Positions 1-8,169 are shown, counted from the first letter of the stretch. The stretch is 53,030 nt of DNA from Rummeliibacillus stabekisii (GCF_007988965.1 NZ_BJVD01000013.1:1-53030); one strand, 5' to 3'. A program made the numbers and translations. The notes: generated by a model from the letters alone, not told the origin.

Positions 1-14
1 GGACGTTGCTAGGC
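1..14 (+). rRNA. rrf: 5S ribosomal RNA, 3' end only
   Basis: The first bases match the conserved 3' end of Bacillus-type 5S rRNA, which usually finishes with GGACGTTGCCAAGC or a close variant. A strong terminator follows at once. Only about 14 bases are in the window, so the call rests on this match and on the tRNA operon next to it. Confidence 0.65.
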
Positions 15-19
15 ATATT

Positions 20-57
20 AAGACACTGCTGATTCAATCAGTAGTGTCTTTTTTATT
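20..57 (+). terminator. rRNA operon terminator
   Basis: AAGACACTGCTGATT and AATCAGTAGTGTCTT form a near-perfect stem (one G-T pair) followed by a T-rich tract. It lies directly after the 5S end and before a separate tRNA promoter. Confidence 0.85.
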
Positions 58-205
58 ACATAAAATGTGAAGGCTTGTTGCCGTATAAATAGCCTTGAGA
101 TAGTTTTCTAATCATCACTTATTGTTTAAATGAAGGTAAGAGACTTCATCCTATATAAAAATAATTTATTTAGTTAAAGTAATCAAATAGTTTTTCATTA
201 TATTG

Positions 206-234
206 TTGACAAAAGATTGTATCCAATTTACAAT
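206..234 (+). promoter_or_regulatory. SigA-type promoter of the tRNA operon
   Basis: Perfect -35 TTGACA (206-211), 17-bp spacer and -10 TACAAT (229-234), about 50 bp before tRNA-Thr. A second TATAAT at 270-275 has no good -35. Confidence 0.75.
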
Positions 235-284
235 TAAAAATGTCTTTACCATTAGGATTAATGTCGTACTATAATCTAATATAT

Positions 285-357
285 GCTTCCATAGCTCAGT
301 AGGTAGAGTGCTTCCATGGTAAGGAAGAGGTCACCGGTTCAAGCCCGGTTGGAAGCT
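285..357 (+). tRNA. tRNA-Thr (GGT)
   Basis: Cloverleaf with acceptor GCTTCCA/TGGAAGC, anticodon stem CTTCC/GGAAG around loop ATGGTAA (anticodon GGT) and T-arm CCGGTTCAAGCCCGG. The 3' CCA is not encoded. First gene of a six-tRNA operon. Confidence 0.93.
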
Positions 358-459
358 TATTTATAAAGGTTAAACTTTTTAGGTTAAAACTGTTGCTTTT
401 TAAAAATTAGTATGGTAAAATAATTCTTGTCTTGTTAAAGAGATATACATAAAGCGGAT

Positions 460-534
460 GGCCCCTTGGTCAAGCGGTTAAGACACCGCCCTTTCACGGC
501 GGTAACACGGGTTCGAATCCCGTAGGGGTCACCA
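460..534 (+). tRNA. tRNA-Glu (TTC)
   Basis: Acceptor GGCCCCT/AGGGGTC, anticodon stem CCGCC/GGCGG around CTTTCAC (anticodon TTC), T-arm CGGGTTCGAATCCCG, encoded CCA. It is separated from tRNA-Thr by an unusually long spacer of about 100 bp. Confidence 0.95.
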
Positions 535-554
535 TCTTATATAACTAATATTGT

Positions 555-630
555 GGAGGATTAGCTCAGCTGGGAGAGCATCTGCCTTACAAGCAGAGGG
601 TCGGCGGTTCGATCCCGTCATCCTCCACCA
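555..630 (+). tRNA. tRNA-Val (TAC)
   Basis: Acceptor GGAGGAT/ATCCTCC, anticodon stem TCTGC/GCAGA around CTTACAA (anticodon TAC), encoded CCA. Confidence 0.95.
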
Positions 631-636
631 TTTGTC

Positions 637-720
637 GGAGGGGTAGCGAAGTGGCTAAACGCGGCGGACTGTAAATCCGCTCCTTCGGGTTCGGCAGTTC
701 GAATCTGCCCCCCTCCACCA
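637..720 (+). tRNA. tRNA-Tyr (GTA)
   Basis: 84-nt class II tRNA with a long variable arm. Anticodon loop CTGTAAA gives GTA; acceptor GGAGGGG pairs with CCCCTCC; CCA is encoded. Confidence 0.95.
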
Positions 721-725
721 TCTAT

Positions 726-800
726 TGGGGTATAGCCAAGCGGTAAGGCAACGGATTTTGATTCCGTCATGCCCTGGTTCGAATCCAGGTACCCCAGCCA
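726..800 (+). tRNA. tRNA-Gln (TTG)
   Basis: Acceptor TGGGGTA/TACCCCA, anticodon stem ACGGA/TCCGT around TTTTGAT (anticodon TTG). The 3' end reads GCCA, so CCA is encoded. Confidence 0.95.
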
Positions 801-804
801 TTTT

Positions 805-877
805 GAGTCATTAGCTCAGTTGGTAGAGCATCTGACTTTTAATCAGAGGGTCGTAGGTTCGAATCCTACATGACTCA
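805..877 (+). tRNA. tRNA-Lys (TTT)
   Basis: Acceptor GAGTCAT/ATGACTC, anticodon stem TCTGA/TCAGA around CTTTTAA (anticodon TTT). CCA is not encoded. Last gene of the tRNA operon; a terminator follows after 10 bp. Confidence 0.95.
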
Positions 878-887
878 TTTCTTATAT

Positions 888-925
888 AAAACCTTCTTCT
901 ATTATTAGAAGAAGGTTTTTTGTTG
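888..925 (+). terminator. tRNA operon terminator
   Basis: Stem AAACCTTCTTCTA with its complement, small AT loop, then TTTTTTG. Confidence 0.9.
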
Positions 926-993
926 TTTCTAAATAAGTATAGATTCTAGTATTCCAGTTTTCTTTTTGAATAAACATACAAAAAAATGTGACG

Positions 994-1023
994 TTGAGCC
1001 ATCCCTATAAAAGCGGTTACAAT
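994..1023 (+). promoter_or_regulatory. Probable SigA promoter of rocF
   Basis: TTGAGC (994-999), 18-bp spacer and TACAAT (1018-1023), 30 bp before the rocF start. Confidence 0.5.
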
Positions 1024-1053
1024 ATTAGCAGAATACAAAGGGGGTATTTAATA

Positions 1054-1956
1054 ATGAATACATCATTAAACATCACAATGATTGGGGTACCAATGGACTT
1101 AGGTCAACAACGCAGGGGTGTAGACATGGGGCCGAGCGCCATCCGTTACGCAGGCGTGCATGAACGTTTAGAAACGATTGGACATACGGTAGAGGATTTG
1201 GGGAATATCGTCATTGAACCTGCAAAAGAAGAGCCAAACACAAAACTACGCAATTTATCAGCTGTATTGAAAGCAAATACAGAGCTAGCTAATAAAGTGA
1301 ATGAAATGGTTAAAGAAGAACACTTCCCATTAGTATTGGGCGGAGATCACAGCATTGCCATTGGTACTTTAGCAGGTCTCTCAGATCACTATAGCAATTT
1401 AGGTGTTATTTGGTATGATGCGCATGCAGATATGAATACAAGCGATACATCACCATCAGGTAACATTCATGGTATGCCACTTGCTATAAGCATGGGTTTG
1501 GGACATGATAGTTTAGTAAACATTAGAAACTATGCACCTAAAGTGAAACCAGAAAACATCATTATCATTGGGGCACGCTCAGTGGATGAAGGCGAAAAAG
1601 AACTTATCCGGGAAAAAGGCATTAAAGTGTATTCAATGCATGAAATTGATCGTTTAGGCATGACATATATTATGCAAGATGCAATCAACTACTTAAAGGA
1701 CAGAAATGTAGATGGTGTTCATTTATCACTTGATTTAGACGGTATTGATCCAATCTATACACCAGGTGTAGGGACTCCAGTTCCAGGCGGTATTACATAT
1801 CGAGAAAGCCATTTAGCAATGGAAATGTTGCATGAATCAAATCTTATTACTTCTGCAGAATTTGTTGAAGTAAACCCTATTTTAGATGAAAAGAATCAAA
1901 CAGCTGAAGTAGCGGTAGCATTAATGGGTTCTTTATTTGGGGAAAAGCTAGTATAA
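1054..1956 (+). CDS. rocF: Arginase
   Basis: Hydrolyses arginine to ornithine and urea with a binuclear manganese centre, the first step of cytoplasmic arginine catabolism. The metal-ligand motifs of the ureohydrolase family are all present in order: GGDHS, DAHAD and SLDLDGIDP. The length of 300 residues is normal for Bacillus arginases. The frame is open upstream to 988, but AAAGGGGG at 1037-1044 sits 9 bp before the ATG at 1054, and the protein then starts MNTSLNITMIG as family members do, so the inner start is chosen. It is monocistronic here, with its own promoter and terminator. No rocD, rocR or ornithine-handling gene is in the window. Confidence 0.95.
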   Translation: MNTSLNITMIGVPMDLGQQRRGVDMGPSAIRYAGVHERLETIGHTVEDLGNIVIEPAKEEPNTKLRNLSAVLKANTELANKVNEMVKEEHFPLVLGGDHSIAIGTLAGLSDHYSNLGVIWYDAHADMNTSDTSPSGNIHGMPLAISMGLGHDSLVNIRNYAPKVKPENIIIIGARSVDEGEKELIREKGIKVYSMHEIDRLGMTYIMQDAINYLKDRNVDGVHLSLDLDGIDPIYTPGVGTPVPGGITYRESHLAMEMLHESNLITSAEFVEVNPILDEKNQTAEVAVALMGSLFGEKLV

Positions 1957-1985
1957 AAATGGGCGACTGCCCATTTTTTTTTATT
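1957..1985 (+). terminator. rocF terminator
   Basis: ATGGGC/GCCCAT stem with tetraloop GACT, then a run of eight or more T. Confidence 0.9.
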
Positions 1986-2046
1986 TTAATTTACAAAATG
2001 GAAAACATAAATTAAAAATGTTGGATATTTCCTTCCTGATTCTTGT

Positions 2047-2243
2047 TATAATAAAGTGATGTAACAATCAAAGAAGATTACTAAACATCATTTTTTTTAT
2101 CTAGGTGGAATGATAAGAGACCCTATGAAACTATTTGCTAGTTTCAAGAGTTTTTGGACTGTAGGTTTCTTATCTAATCATCACATGTCCTATAAGTTTT
2201 ATGATGGAAACACGTTAGGTGATAAAATTTAATGATGAAAAAA
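2047..2243 (+). other. Structured rocF-sigW spacer with a possible small ORF
   Basis: This spacer has three layers. A TATAAT (2047-2052) has only a poor -35. GATGT...ACATC with a T8 tract (2057-2098) resembles a short terminator. At 2112-2174 there is a two-level hairpin: an 11-bp outer stem (2112-2122 with 2164-2174, one G-U) enclosing a perfect 8-bp stem, TGAAACTA/TAGTTTCA (2126-2133 with 2139-2146). The same stretch is open from the ATG at 2110 or 2125 to a TAA at 2230-2232 (35-40 residues, beginning MKLFASFKSF from 2125), but neither start has a well-placed ribosome site. I do not recognise the RNA or the peptide. Confidence 0.35.
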
Positions 2244-2270
2244 TGAAACCAAACAAGACTGCGATACGTA
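2244..2270 (+). promoter_or_regulatory. SigW-type (ECF) autoregulatory promoter
   Basis: TGAAAC (2244-2249), a 17-bp gap and CGTA (2267-2270) followed by TA, close to the SigW consensus TGAAAC-N16-CGTA. It lies 34 bp before sigW, as expected for an autoregulated ECF sigma gene. Confidence 0.75.
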
Positions 2271-2303
2271 TAGTATGTAGCCGCATGGCGGAGGGGAATT
2301 CAC

Positions 2304-2867
2304 ATGGACTCGATCACGAACAAAAGAATAAAGCAAGTGCTGAAAGGTGACCAGCATGCGTATTCCGAAATTGTAAGCCTCTATCAACAGAAGGTCTACC
2401 AAATATGTTATCGTATGCTTAATAATCAGCATGAAGCAGAAGATATTGCGCAAGAAGCTTTTATACGGGCCTATACTAATTTACATACGTTTGATCTCAA
2501 TCGGAAATTCTCAACCTGGCTTTTCCGGATTGCTACAAACTTATGTATAGACCGTATAAGAAAAAAGAAACCTGACTATTATTTAGATGCAGAGGTAGCA
2601 GGTACTGACGGGCTTGATATGTATTCTCAGATTTCTTCACCGGATCGATTGCCGGAAGAAGAAGTAGAAGGAATGGAATTGCAGGAGCGCATTCAATACG
2701 AAATCAGCTGTTTATCCGAAAAATATCGGACAGTGATTATCTTAAAATATATCGAAGAACTGTCGTTGCAAGAGATTAGTGAAATTTTGAATATACCGCT
2801 TGGAACGGTTAAAACACGTATACATCGCGGGCGTGAAGCTTTAAGAAAGCAACTAAGCAATTTGTAG
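2304..2867 (+). CDS. sigW: ECF RNA polymerase sigma factor SigW
   Basis: Extracytoplasmic-function sigma factor that directs transcription of genes responding to cell-envelope and antimicrobial stress. At 187 residues it matches Bacillus SigW. Region 2 spans about residues 25-90 (HEAEDIAQEAFIRAY), and region 4 with its helix-turn-helix about 135-183 (LSLQEISEILNIPLGTVKTR). GGAGGGG ends about 8 bp before the ATG. The anti-sigma gene follows after 13 bp. The upstream TGAAAC/CGTA promoter suggests positive autoregulation. Gene order from here to glmM is the usual Bacillus order, which makes the assignment secure. Confidence 0.95.
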   Translation: MDSITNKRIKQVLKGDQHAYSEIVSLYQQKVYQICYRMLNNQHEAEDIAQEAFIRAYTNLHTFDLNRKFSTWLFRIATNLCIDRIRKKKPDYYLDAEVAGTDGLDMYSQISSPDRLPEEEVEGMELQERIQYEISCLSEKYRTVIILKYIEELSLQEISEILNIPLGTVKTRIHRGREALRKQLSNL

Positions 2868-2880
2868 GAGGGGTTTCACA

Positions 2881-3501
2881 ATGAATACATGCCCTAAAGA
2901 GATTGTGCAATATATGCATGAATATCTAGATGGGGATATTGCCAGTGAGCATGAGCAAGAGCTTCAAAAACATTTGTACAATTGCTCAGATTGCCGAAAG
3001 CATATGCAAGAGTTGGAAAATACAATTGCATTTGTGAAAGGCGCCATCGCTATCGCCACTCCTCCCCGTTTTGTAGATCAGGTTATGCAGCGGCTTCCTA
3101 GGAGAAAAATGAAATACGGATTTCAACGTTTTATCCGCAGACATCCAATTGCTATTGCTGCCGCTTTATTTTGCATTTTTATGAGCGCATCCTTTCTGTC
3201 GGGCTATAAAAATGATCAACAGTTTTCATATACAAAACAGCCAAACTTGCAGGTTGAGGGGCAAACGGTCATTGTGCCTGAAGGTGAAACGATAAAAGGC
3301 GATCTTCTTGTCAAAAATGGAGATATTCTTGTGAAGGGTGCAGTTGATGGCGATATAACCGTGATCAACGGAAAGTATATGGCGTCCTCTGCCAACGTGA
3401 CAGGGCAAATCGAGGAAATCGATGAAATGTTTGAGTGGCTATGGTATAAGATAAAAAACAGTGCTAAAAAAGCATGGTCTATTATAGATAATAATGAATA
3501 A
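2881..3501 (+). CDS. rsiW: Anti-sigma-W factor RsiW
   Basis: Membrane-spanning anti-sigma factor that holds SigW inactive until cut by regulated proteolysis (PrsW and RasP in B. subtilis). The zinc-binding anti-sigma motif H31-x3-C35-x2-C38 is present, a single membrane helix lies at about 89-108, and the extracellular part follows. Residues 123-175 contain short GDLLVKNGDI-like repeats resembling bactofilin strands; the B. subtilis protein has the same region, so this is a family trait. 206 residues is normal. It is translated from AGGAGGGG placed just after sigW, so the pair is cotranscribed. Confidence 0.93.
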   Translation: MNTCPKEIVQYMHEYLDGDIASEHEQELQKHLYNCSDCRKHMQELENTIAFVKGAIAIATPPRFVDQVMQRLPRRKMKYGFQRFIRRHPIAIAAALFCIFMSASFLSGYKNDQQFSYTKQPNLQVEGQTVIVPEGETIKGDLLVKNGDILVKGAVDGDITVINGKYMASSANVTGQIEEIDEMFEWLWYKIKNSAKKAWSIIDNNE

Positions 3502-3732
3502 ACTAATGATTAAGTCTGCTATCACAGTAGGCTTTTCTGTTTTATCCCGTATTATGAAGCTACAAGAGACTTACTTTAAACTTTAATAAACTGAATACTG
3601 TTCGTAAAGGCCCAAATGGCAATGGGGCTAAAAGAATGTCATTGCTTGTAAGGCCACTTCATCCGGGCAGAAAATAGAGCAGTTATGCTATACTTGATAT
3701 AAACGTACTCGCTAGAAAAGTGGGGGATCCAC
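3502..3732 (+). promoter_or_regulatory. rsiW-cdaA spacer with a candidate cdaA promoter
   Basis: An extended -10, TGCTATACT at 3686-3694, lies about 38 bp before cdaA without a clear -35. Around 3607-3665 there are complementary segments (GGCAATG with CATTGCT, GGCCC with GGGGCT) that could fold, but no recognised riboswitch or clear terminator. The cda-glm block may therefore be transcribed both by read-through from sigW and from its own start. Confidence 0.35.
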
Positions 3733-4575
3733 ATGTCTTTTATTAATGAATTTACACAGTTTACAAACAATCAATGGGTAAGAATGATTTTAAACGTCAT
3801 CGACATTCTGTTGGTCTGGTTGGTTATCTATAATATTCTTATATTAATCCGTGGTACAAAGGCCGTTCAGCTTTTAAAAGGCATATTCGTCATTATTATC
3901 ATTCGGATTATTACAGTTTATTTTGGATTGACTACACTTGGCTGGATGACAAAACAGGTAATTGAATTTGGATTTTTAGCCATTATTATTATCTTCCAAC
4001 CTGAATTGCGTCGAGCACTCGAGCAATTGGGGCGAGGCAAGTTGTTTGCTAGAAGTAATATGCAGGAGGAAGAAGAACAAACTCGGCTAGTTACTGCTAT
4101 GTCCAAATCAGTAAGCTATATGGCTAAACGAAGAATTGGCGCCCTTATCTCCATTGAGAGAGAAACAGGTCTGAATGAGTATATCGAGACAGGGATACCG
4201 ATGTATTCTGAGATTTCTTCAGAATTAATTATAAATATCTTTATCCCGAATACACCGCTTCATGATGGAGCAGTTATTGTACAAAAAAATAAAGTTGCAG
4301 CCGCTGCTTGTTATCTACCGCTTTCTGAAAGTCCTTTTATTTCGAAGGAATTGGGAACGCGTCATCGTGCTGCGATAGGCATTAGTGAAGTGACAGATGC
4401 AATTACTGTGGTCGTCTCTGAGGAAACAGGAGCTATCAGTTTGACGATCAACGGGGACTTGCACCGTGACTTATCAATTGAAGAGTTTGAGGTCCGCCTG
4501 CGAAATGCTTGGTTCGGAGGAGCTACTAATTCAGTAGGCACTTCTAAATGGAGCTTATGGGGGGATAAAAAATAA
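3733..4575 (+). CDS. cdaA: Diadenylate cyclase CdaA
   Basis: Makes the essential second messenger c-di-AMP from two ATP at the membrane. Three hydrophobic helices occupy roughly residues 20-90, followed by a DAC (DisA_N) domain with the catalytic motifs DGA (178-180) and GTRHR (208-212). 280 residues is the usual length. GTGGGGGATCCAC supplies the ribosome site before the ATG at 3733. The cdaR gene overlaps its stop codon by one base, so the two are translationally coupled. CdaR and GlmM, encoded next, are the known protein partners that tune CdaA activity. Confidence 0.95.
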   Translation: MSFINEFTQFTNNQWVRMILNVIDILLVWLVIYNILILIRGTKAVQLLKGIFVIIIIRIITVYFGLTTLGWMTKQVIEFGFLAIIIIFQPELRRALEQLGRGKLFARSNMQEEEEQTRLVTAMSKSVSYMAKRRIGALISIERETGLNEYIETGIPMYSEISSELIINIFIPNTPLHDGAVIVQKNKVAAAACYLPLSESPFISKELGTRHRAAIGISEVTDAITVVVSEETGAISLTINGDLHRDLSIEEFEVRLRNAWFGGATNSVGTSKWSLWGDKK

Positions 4576-5894
4576 TGGATAAACTTTTTGAGAGTCCATG
4601 GTTTCTTCGTATTATGGCGCTCCTGTTATCACTTTTAATATTCTTTACCGTTAAGTCAGAGACGAGCACAGACAATTACACAACAACGACATCTGACCGC
4701 CAAGCGGAAGTGATAAAGGATGTGCCAGTAGAAGTCCTTTACGATAGCGAAAATTTAATTGTTTCTGATGTTCCTAAGACAGTGGATGTATCTATTAAAG
4801 GACCGCTTGCAGTTGTTCTGCAGACAAAAGCATTTAAAGACTATCATGTTTATTTAGATCTCAGCAAAGAGACAATTGGAGAGCACAAGGTTAAATTTAA
4901 ATCCAAAGGCTTCTCAGATAAGCTGAATGTACAAATTGAGCCGTCTACCATCAATGTATCAATAGAGGAAAAGGTAACAAAGACATTCAAAATTGACCCT
5001 GACTTTAATGAAAGCAGACTATCGCCGAATTATTTCATTAAAACGATGACGGCGAATCCAAGTGAAGTGACTGTCACTGGTGCCAAAAGTGTTATTGACA
5101 ACATCGCCTATATTAAAGCCATGTTATCTAGTGACGGTAACATTAATGAGTCTTTCACAAAAGATGCACCTGTTAAAGTACTGGATCGCGATATGAATAA
5201 GTTAGACGTCTCGGTTACTCCAGCTACAGTATCAGTTAAAGTTGATATTGGTGAATACAGCAAAGAAGTTCCTCTATCACTTAATATAAAAGGATCGCCA
5301 AAGGGTAAGAAAGTAAAATCGATTAAAGCAGAAGAAACGATGATTACATTATTCGGTTCTAAAAATGACTTGGAGAAGATTCAATCTCTTCCTGTCGATG
5401 TTGATGTTACTAAACTTAAAAAATCCGGCGATATATCCGTAAACTTGGATAAGCCCAATGGTGTGACAAAGTTATCATTCAATCAATTACGTGTACATGT
5501 AATAGTAGATGACACATCTTCATCTTCTGGTTCAGATCAAAATCAAGAGAAAGAAAAAGAAGACAAAAATGCAGACAATGAAGAAACAAAAGTAACAGAA
5601 GCACCCGTTTCTACCTCTACTGTTACGTTAAACGATATAGCCGTTAGCATAGAAAATTTAGACACTGACCAGTATGAAATAGAAGGCAATGCCAACCATT
5701 TTGTATCTGTTCTTGTGACTGGCGAAAAGCAACGACTTGCCAATATAGCCAAATCAGATATTCGGTTATATGTGGATGCAAAAGATGTAAAAGAGGGTAT
5801 AAACAATCTGGAGATTATGGGTGAAAGCCCAAAAGGAACTACATGGAAGGCAAATCCAAATACAATGAAACTAAAAATTAGCCAAATTTCATAA
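4575..5894 (+). CDS. cdaR: CdaA regulatory protein CdaR (YbbR-domain protein)
   Basis: Membrane-anchored extracytoplasmic regulator of CdaA. An N-terminal helix (about residues 9-26) is followed by tandem YbbR domains. A charged, serine-rich linker at about 314-342 (SSSSGSDQNQEKEKEDK) precedes the last YbbR repeat; this probably makes the final domain flexible. The ATG overlaps the cdaA stop (TAATG). 439 residues lies within the range for four YbbR repeats. Homologues are reported to modulate cyclase activity by direct contact; the direction of the effect differs between species. Confidence 0.92.
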   Translation: MDKLFESPWFLRIMALLLSLLIFFTVKSETSTDNYTTTTSDRQAEVIKDVPVEVLYDSENLIVSDVPKTVDVSIKGPLAVVLQTKAFKDYHVYLDLSKETIGEHKVKFKSKGFSDKLNVQIEPSTINVSIEEKVTKTFKIDPDFNESRLSPNYFIKTMTANPSEVTVTGAKSVIDNIAYIKAMLSSDGNINESFTKDAPVKVLDRDMNKLDVSVTPATVSVKVDIGEYSKEVPLSLNIKGSPKGKKVKSIKAEETMITLFGSKNDLEKIQSLPVDVDVTKLKKSGDISVNLDKPNGVTKLSFNQLRVHVIVDDTSSSSGSDQNQEKEKEDKNADNEETKVTEAPVSTSTVTLNDIAVSIENLDTDQYEIEGNANHFVSVLVTGEKQRLANIAKSDIRLYVDAKDVKEGINNLEIMGESPKGTTWKANPNTMKLKISQIS

Positions 5895-5897
5895 AGT

Positions 5898-5922
5898 GAA
5901 ACTCCATAAAAGCAGGGGTTTC
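5898..5922 (+). other. Short hairpin between cdaR and glmM
   Basis: GAAACTCC and GGGGTTTC pair (8 bp with one G-T) in the 76-bp cdaR-glmM spacer. There is no strong T tract, so it may be a weak attenuator or an mRNA processing structure. Confidence 0.4.
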
Positions 5923-5970
5923 TTCTAGTTCATAAAATTGCATTTAGAGTTTTGAAGGAGAGAATACACA

Positions 5971-7323
5971 ATGGGTAAATATTTCGGTACAGATGGCGTA
6001 CGCGGAGTCGCCAATAGTGAACTAACACCAGAATTAGCATTTAAATTAGGGCGCTTCGGCGGCTATGTTTTGACAAAGGAAACAAGAGAACGCCCTAAAG
6101 TTCTAATTGGACGAGATACGCGTATTTCCGGGGAAATGTTAGAAGGTGCACTTGTAGCTGGTCTCTTATCAGTAGGAGCAGAAGTAATGCGTTTAGGCGT
6201 CATTAGCACACCAGGAGTCGCTTATTTAACTCGTGCGATGAGTGCGCAAGCAGGCGTTATGATTTCTGCATCTCACAATCCGGTAGAGGATAACGGCATT
6301 AAATTCTTTGGTCCCGACGGCTTTAAGCTATCTGATGCGGAAGAAGCAGAGATCGAAGCGTTACTTGACCAAGAACATGATGATTTGCCACGTCCAACTG
6401 GTGGAGCACTTGGCACTGTCAGCGACTACTTCGAGGGCGGTCAAAAGTACATCCAGTATTTAAAACAAACTGTATATGAAGAATTTACAAATATTCATAT
6501 TGTGTTAGACTGCGCGCATGGTGCGACATCTTCACTTGCAACTCATCTGTTTGCTGACTTGGAAGCTGACCTTTCTACAATGGGGTCATCACCAAACGGC
6601 TTAAATATTAATGATGGAGTAGGTTCTACACATCCTGAGAAACTAGCACAGTTGGTTGTAGATAAAGGGGCAGATATCGGTCTTGCCTTCGATGGTGACG
6701 GAGACCGATTGATTGCTGTAGACGAAAATGGAAATATCGTTGACGGCGACCAAATCATGTATATCTGTGCCAAACATATGCATGAAGAGGGAAAACTGAA
6801 GCATGAAACAGTTGTATCTACAGTGATGAGTAATATGGGCTTTTATAAAGGATTAGAAGAACACGGTATGCATAGTGTTCAAACTAAAGTGGGAGACCGC
6901 TATGTTGTAGAAGCAATGCGCGAAGGAAATTACAATGTTGGTGGGGAGCAATCTGGCCATATTGTATTCTTAGACTACAATACAACAGGTGATGGCATGC
7001 TTACTGGTTTACAGCTTGTCAATACCATGAAAGTCACAGGCAAAAAGCTGTCAGAATTAGCTGCAGAAATGACGATTTATCCTCAAAAGTTGATCAATGT
7101 ACGTGTAACAGATAAGCATGCTGTGACAGATAACGCTAAAGTAGCAGCAACTATTACTGAAGTTGAACAAGAAATGAACGGCGAAGGTCGTGTCTTAGTA
7201 CGCCCATCTGGTACAGAGCCATTAGTGCGTGTCATGGTGGAAGCACCGACAAGTGAAAAATGTGAAGCATACTGCACCCAAATCGCTGCTGTTGTCAGCG
7301 AGGAAATGGGATTAAAAGAATAA
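5971..7323 (+). CDS. glmM: Phosphoglucosamine mutase GlmM
   Basis: Interconverts glucosamine-6-phosphate and glucosamine-1-phosphate for UDP-GlcNAc and peptidoglycan synthesis. All four phosphohexomutase signatures are visible: the N-terminal GTDGVRG, the catalytic serine in SASHNP (Ser101), the magnesium loop DGDGDR at about 241-246, and the C-terminal phosphate-binding [11 protein letters not shown]. 450 residues is typical. GAAGGAGA lies 9 bp before the ATG. It closes the cdaA-cdaR-glmM operon; GlmM also binds and inhibits CdaA in relatives. GlmS, which supplies its substrate, is encoded 1.1 kb downstream. Confidence 0.96.
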   Translation: MGKYFGTDGVRGVANSELTPELAFKLGRFGGYVLTKETRERPKVLIGRDTRISGEMLEGALVAGLLSVGAEVMRLGVISTPGVAYLTRAMSAQAGVMISASHNPVEDNGIKFFGPDGFKLSDAEEAEIEALLDQEHDDLPRPTGGALGTVSDYFEGGQKYIQYLKQTVYEEFTNIHIVLDCAHGATSSLATHLFADLEADLSTMGSSPNGLNINDGVGSTHPEKLAQLVVDKGADIGLAFDGDGDRLIAVDENGNIVDGDQIMYICAKHMHEEGKLKHETVVSTVMSNMGFYKGLEEHGMHSVQTKVGDRYVVEAMREGNYNVGGEQSGHIVFLDYNTTGDGMLTGLQLVNTMKVTGKKLSELAAEMTIYPQKLINVRVTDKHAVTDNAKVAATITEVEQEMNGEGRVLVRPSGTEPLVRVMVEAPTSEKCEAYCTQIAAVVSEEMGLKE

Positions 7324-7328
7324 TAAAG

Positions 7329-7366
7329 CAAAAAAGGAACTCATATAAGAGTTCCTTTTTTTGTTT
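7329..7366 (+). terminator. glmM terminator
   Basis: AAAAAAGGAACTC/GAGTTCCTTTTTTT hairpin, strong and T-rich. Confidence 0.92.
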
Positions 7367-7388
7367 AAAATTTGGCGATTGTGGAAAA
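7363..7388 (+). promoter_or_regulatory. Candidate SigB promoter before the pfpI-like gene
   Basis: A perfect SigB -35 GTTTAA (7363-7368) is followed after 13 bp by TGGAAA (7382-7387), close to the GGGWAW -10. The B. subtilis general stress protein 18 gene, a family member, is SigB-controlled, which supports the reading. Confidence 0.5.
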
Positions 7389-7439
7389 GTACAAGTAGAG
7401 GCCAATAACGGCCCTATCTATGAAAAGGAGATGTTATCA

Positions 7440-7949
7440 TTGGCTAAAGTAGCAACAGTAGTAACAAACCTAGTAGAAGATGTAGAATACACAGAACCTG
7501 TTAAAGCCCTTCGTGATGCAGGTCATGAAGTCGTAACAGTTGAAAAAACAGCAGGCGGCGAAGTTGAAGGGAAACATGGCACTAAAATTCAAGTCGACAA
7601 ATCAATCGATGATGTAAAAGTAGACGACTTTGACGCATTATTGATTCCAGGTGGTTTTTCACCTGACCAATTGCGTGCAGATGAACGTTTCGTGAATTTC
7701 GCAAAAGCTTTCATGGATGCGAAAAAACCAGTATTTGCGATTTGCCACGGACCGCAATTATTAATCACTGCCAAAACACTAGATGGTCGTCACGCAACTG
7801 GCTATAAATCTATTCAAGTCGATATGGAAAATGCCGGTGTCAATTTCCAAGATAAAGAAGTGGTGGTATGCGAAAATCAACTGGTAACAAGTCGTACACC
7901 TGATGATATTCCTGCATTCAACCGTGAGATTGTCAATTTATTAAAATAG
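7440..7949 (+). CDS. DJ-1/PfpI family protein (general stress protein 18 type)
   Basis: Type 1 glutamine amidotransferase-like protein of the DJ-1/PfpI superfamily, often linked to protein or nucleotide deglycation and general stress; the exact substrate cannot be read from the sequence. The nucleophile-elbow cysteine is in FAICHGPQ. 169 residues is the normal length for a single domain. An ATG at 7431 directly abuts the AAAAGGAG ribosome site and cannot use it; the in-frame TTG at 7440 has 9-bp spacing and gives the usual MAKVATVVTN start. The gene stands alone between two terminators, behind a SigB-like promoter. Confidence 0.9.
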   Translation: MAKVATVVTNLVEDVEYTEPVKALRDAGHEVVTVEKTAGGEVEGKHGTKIQVDKSIDDVKVDDFDALLIPGGFSPDQLRADERFVNFAKAFMDAKKPVFAICHGPQLLITAKTLDGRHATGYKSIQVDMENAGVNFQDKEVVVCENQLVTSRTPDDIPAFNREIVNLLK

Positions 7950-7967
7950 CCTAGACCGATACAATAG

Positions 7968-8006
7968 GAGCTAATCGAAAGAGCCTTCTTTCGATTAGCT
8001 TTTTAC
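7968..8006 (+). terminator. Terminator of the pfpI-like gene
   Basis: Perfect 14-bp stem AGCTAATCGAAAGA/TCTTTCGATTAGCT followed by TTTTAC. Confidence 0.92.
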
Positions 8007-8081
8007 ATTACGTTTATAGTAAGCAACTAAAGGGTAATAGTGACATATGATAGTTATATCATCAAACTTGCAATTTTATAA

Positions 8082-8111
8082 TTGACTAAAAAAAGACTTT
8101 TCAAGTATGAT
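8082..8111 (+). promoter_or_regulatory. Promoter of the glmS transcript
   Basis: TTGACT (8082-8087), 18-bp spacer and TATGAT (8106-8111), about 80 bp before the ribozyme cleavage site. A hairpin, GCTGAT/ATCAGC, follows at 8118-8144. Confidence 0.6.
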
Positions 8112-8151
8112 GAACATGCTGATTCTTTTTAAGTTAAGATCAGCACATGCT

Positions 8152-8169
8152 AAGGAGGATTGTATGTAA
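8152..8169 (+). other. Start-stop element upstream of the glmS ribozyme
   Basis: A near-perfect ribosome site AAGGAGGA (8152-8159) is followed 4 bp later by ATG at 8164 and immediately by TAA. This is a minimal one-codon reading frame in the leader, 24 bp before the ribozyme cleavage point. It might place ribosomes on the leader or protect the RNA 5' end. It could also be a chance match. Confidence 0.35.

Noticed and set aside
2047-2098. Short transcript with promoter and immediate terminator before sigW
   Set aside because: The -35 is poor and the stem is only 5-6 bp; not enough to call a separate RNA gene.
3600-3665. Possible riboswitch before cdaA
   Set aside because: Complementary segments exist, but no known consensus (including the c-di-AMP ydaO type) and no terminator partner; kept only as a note in the spacer entry.
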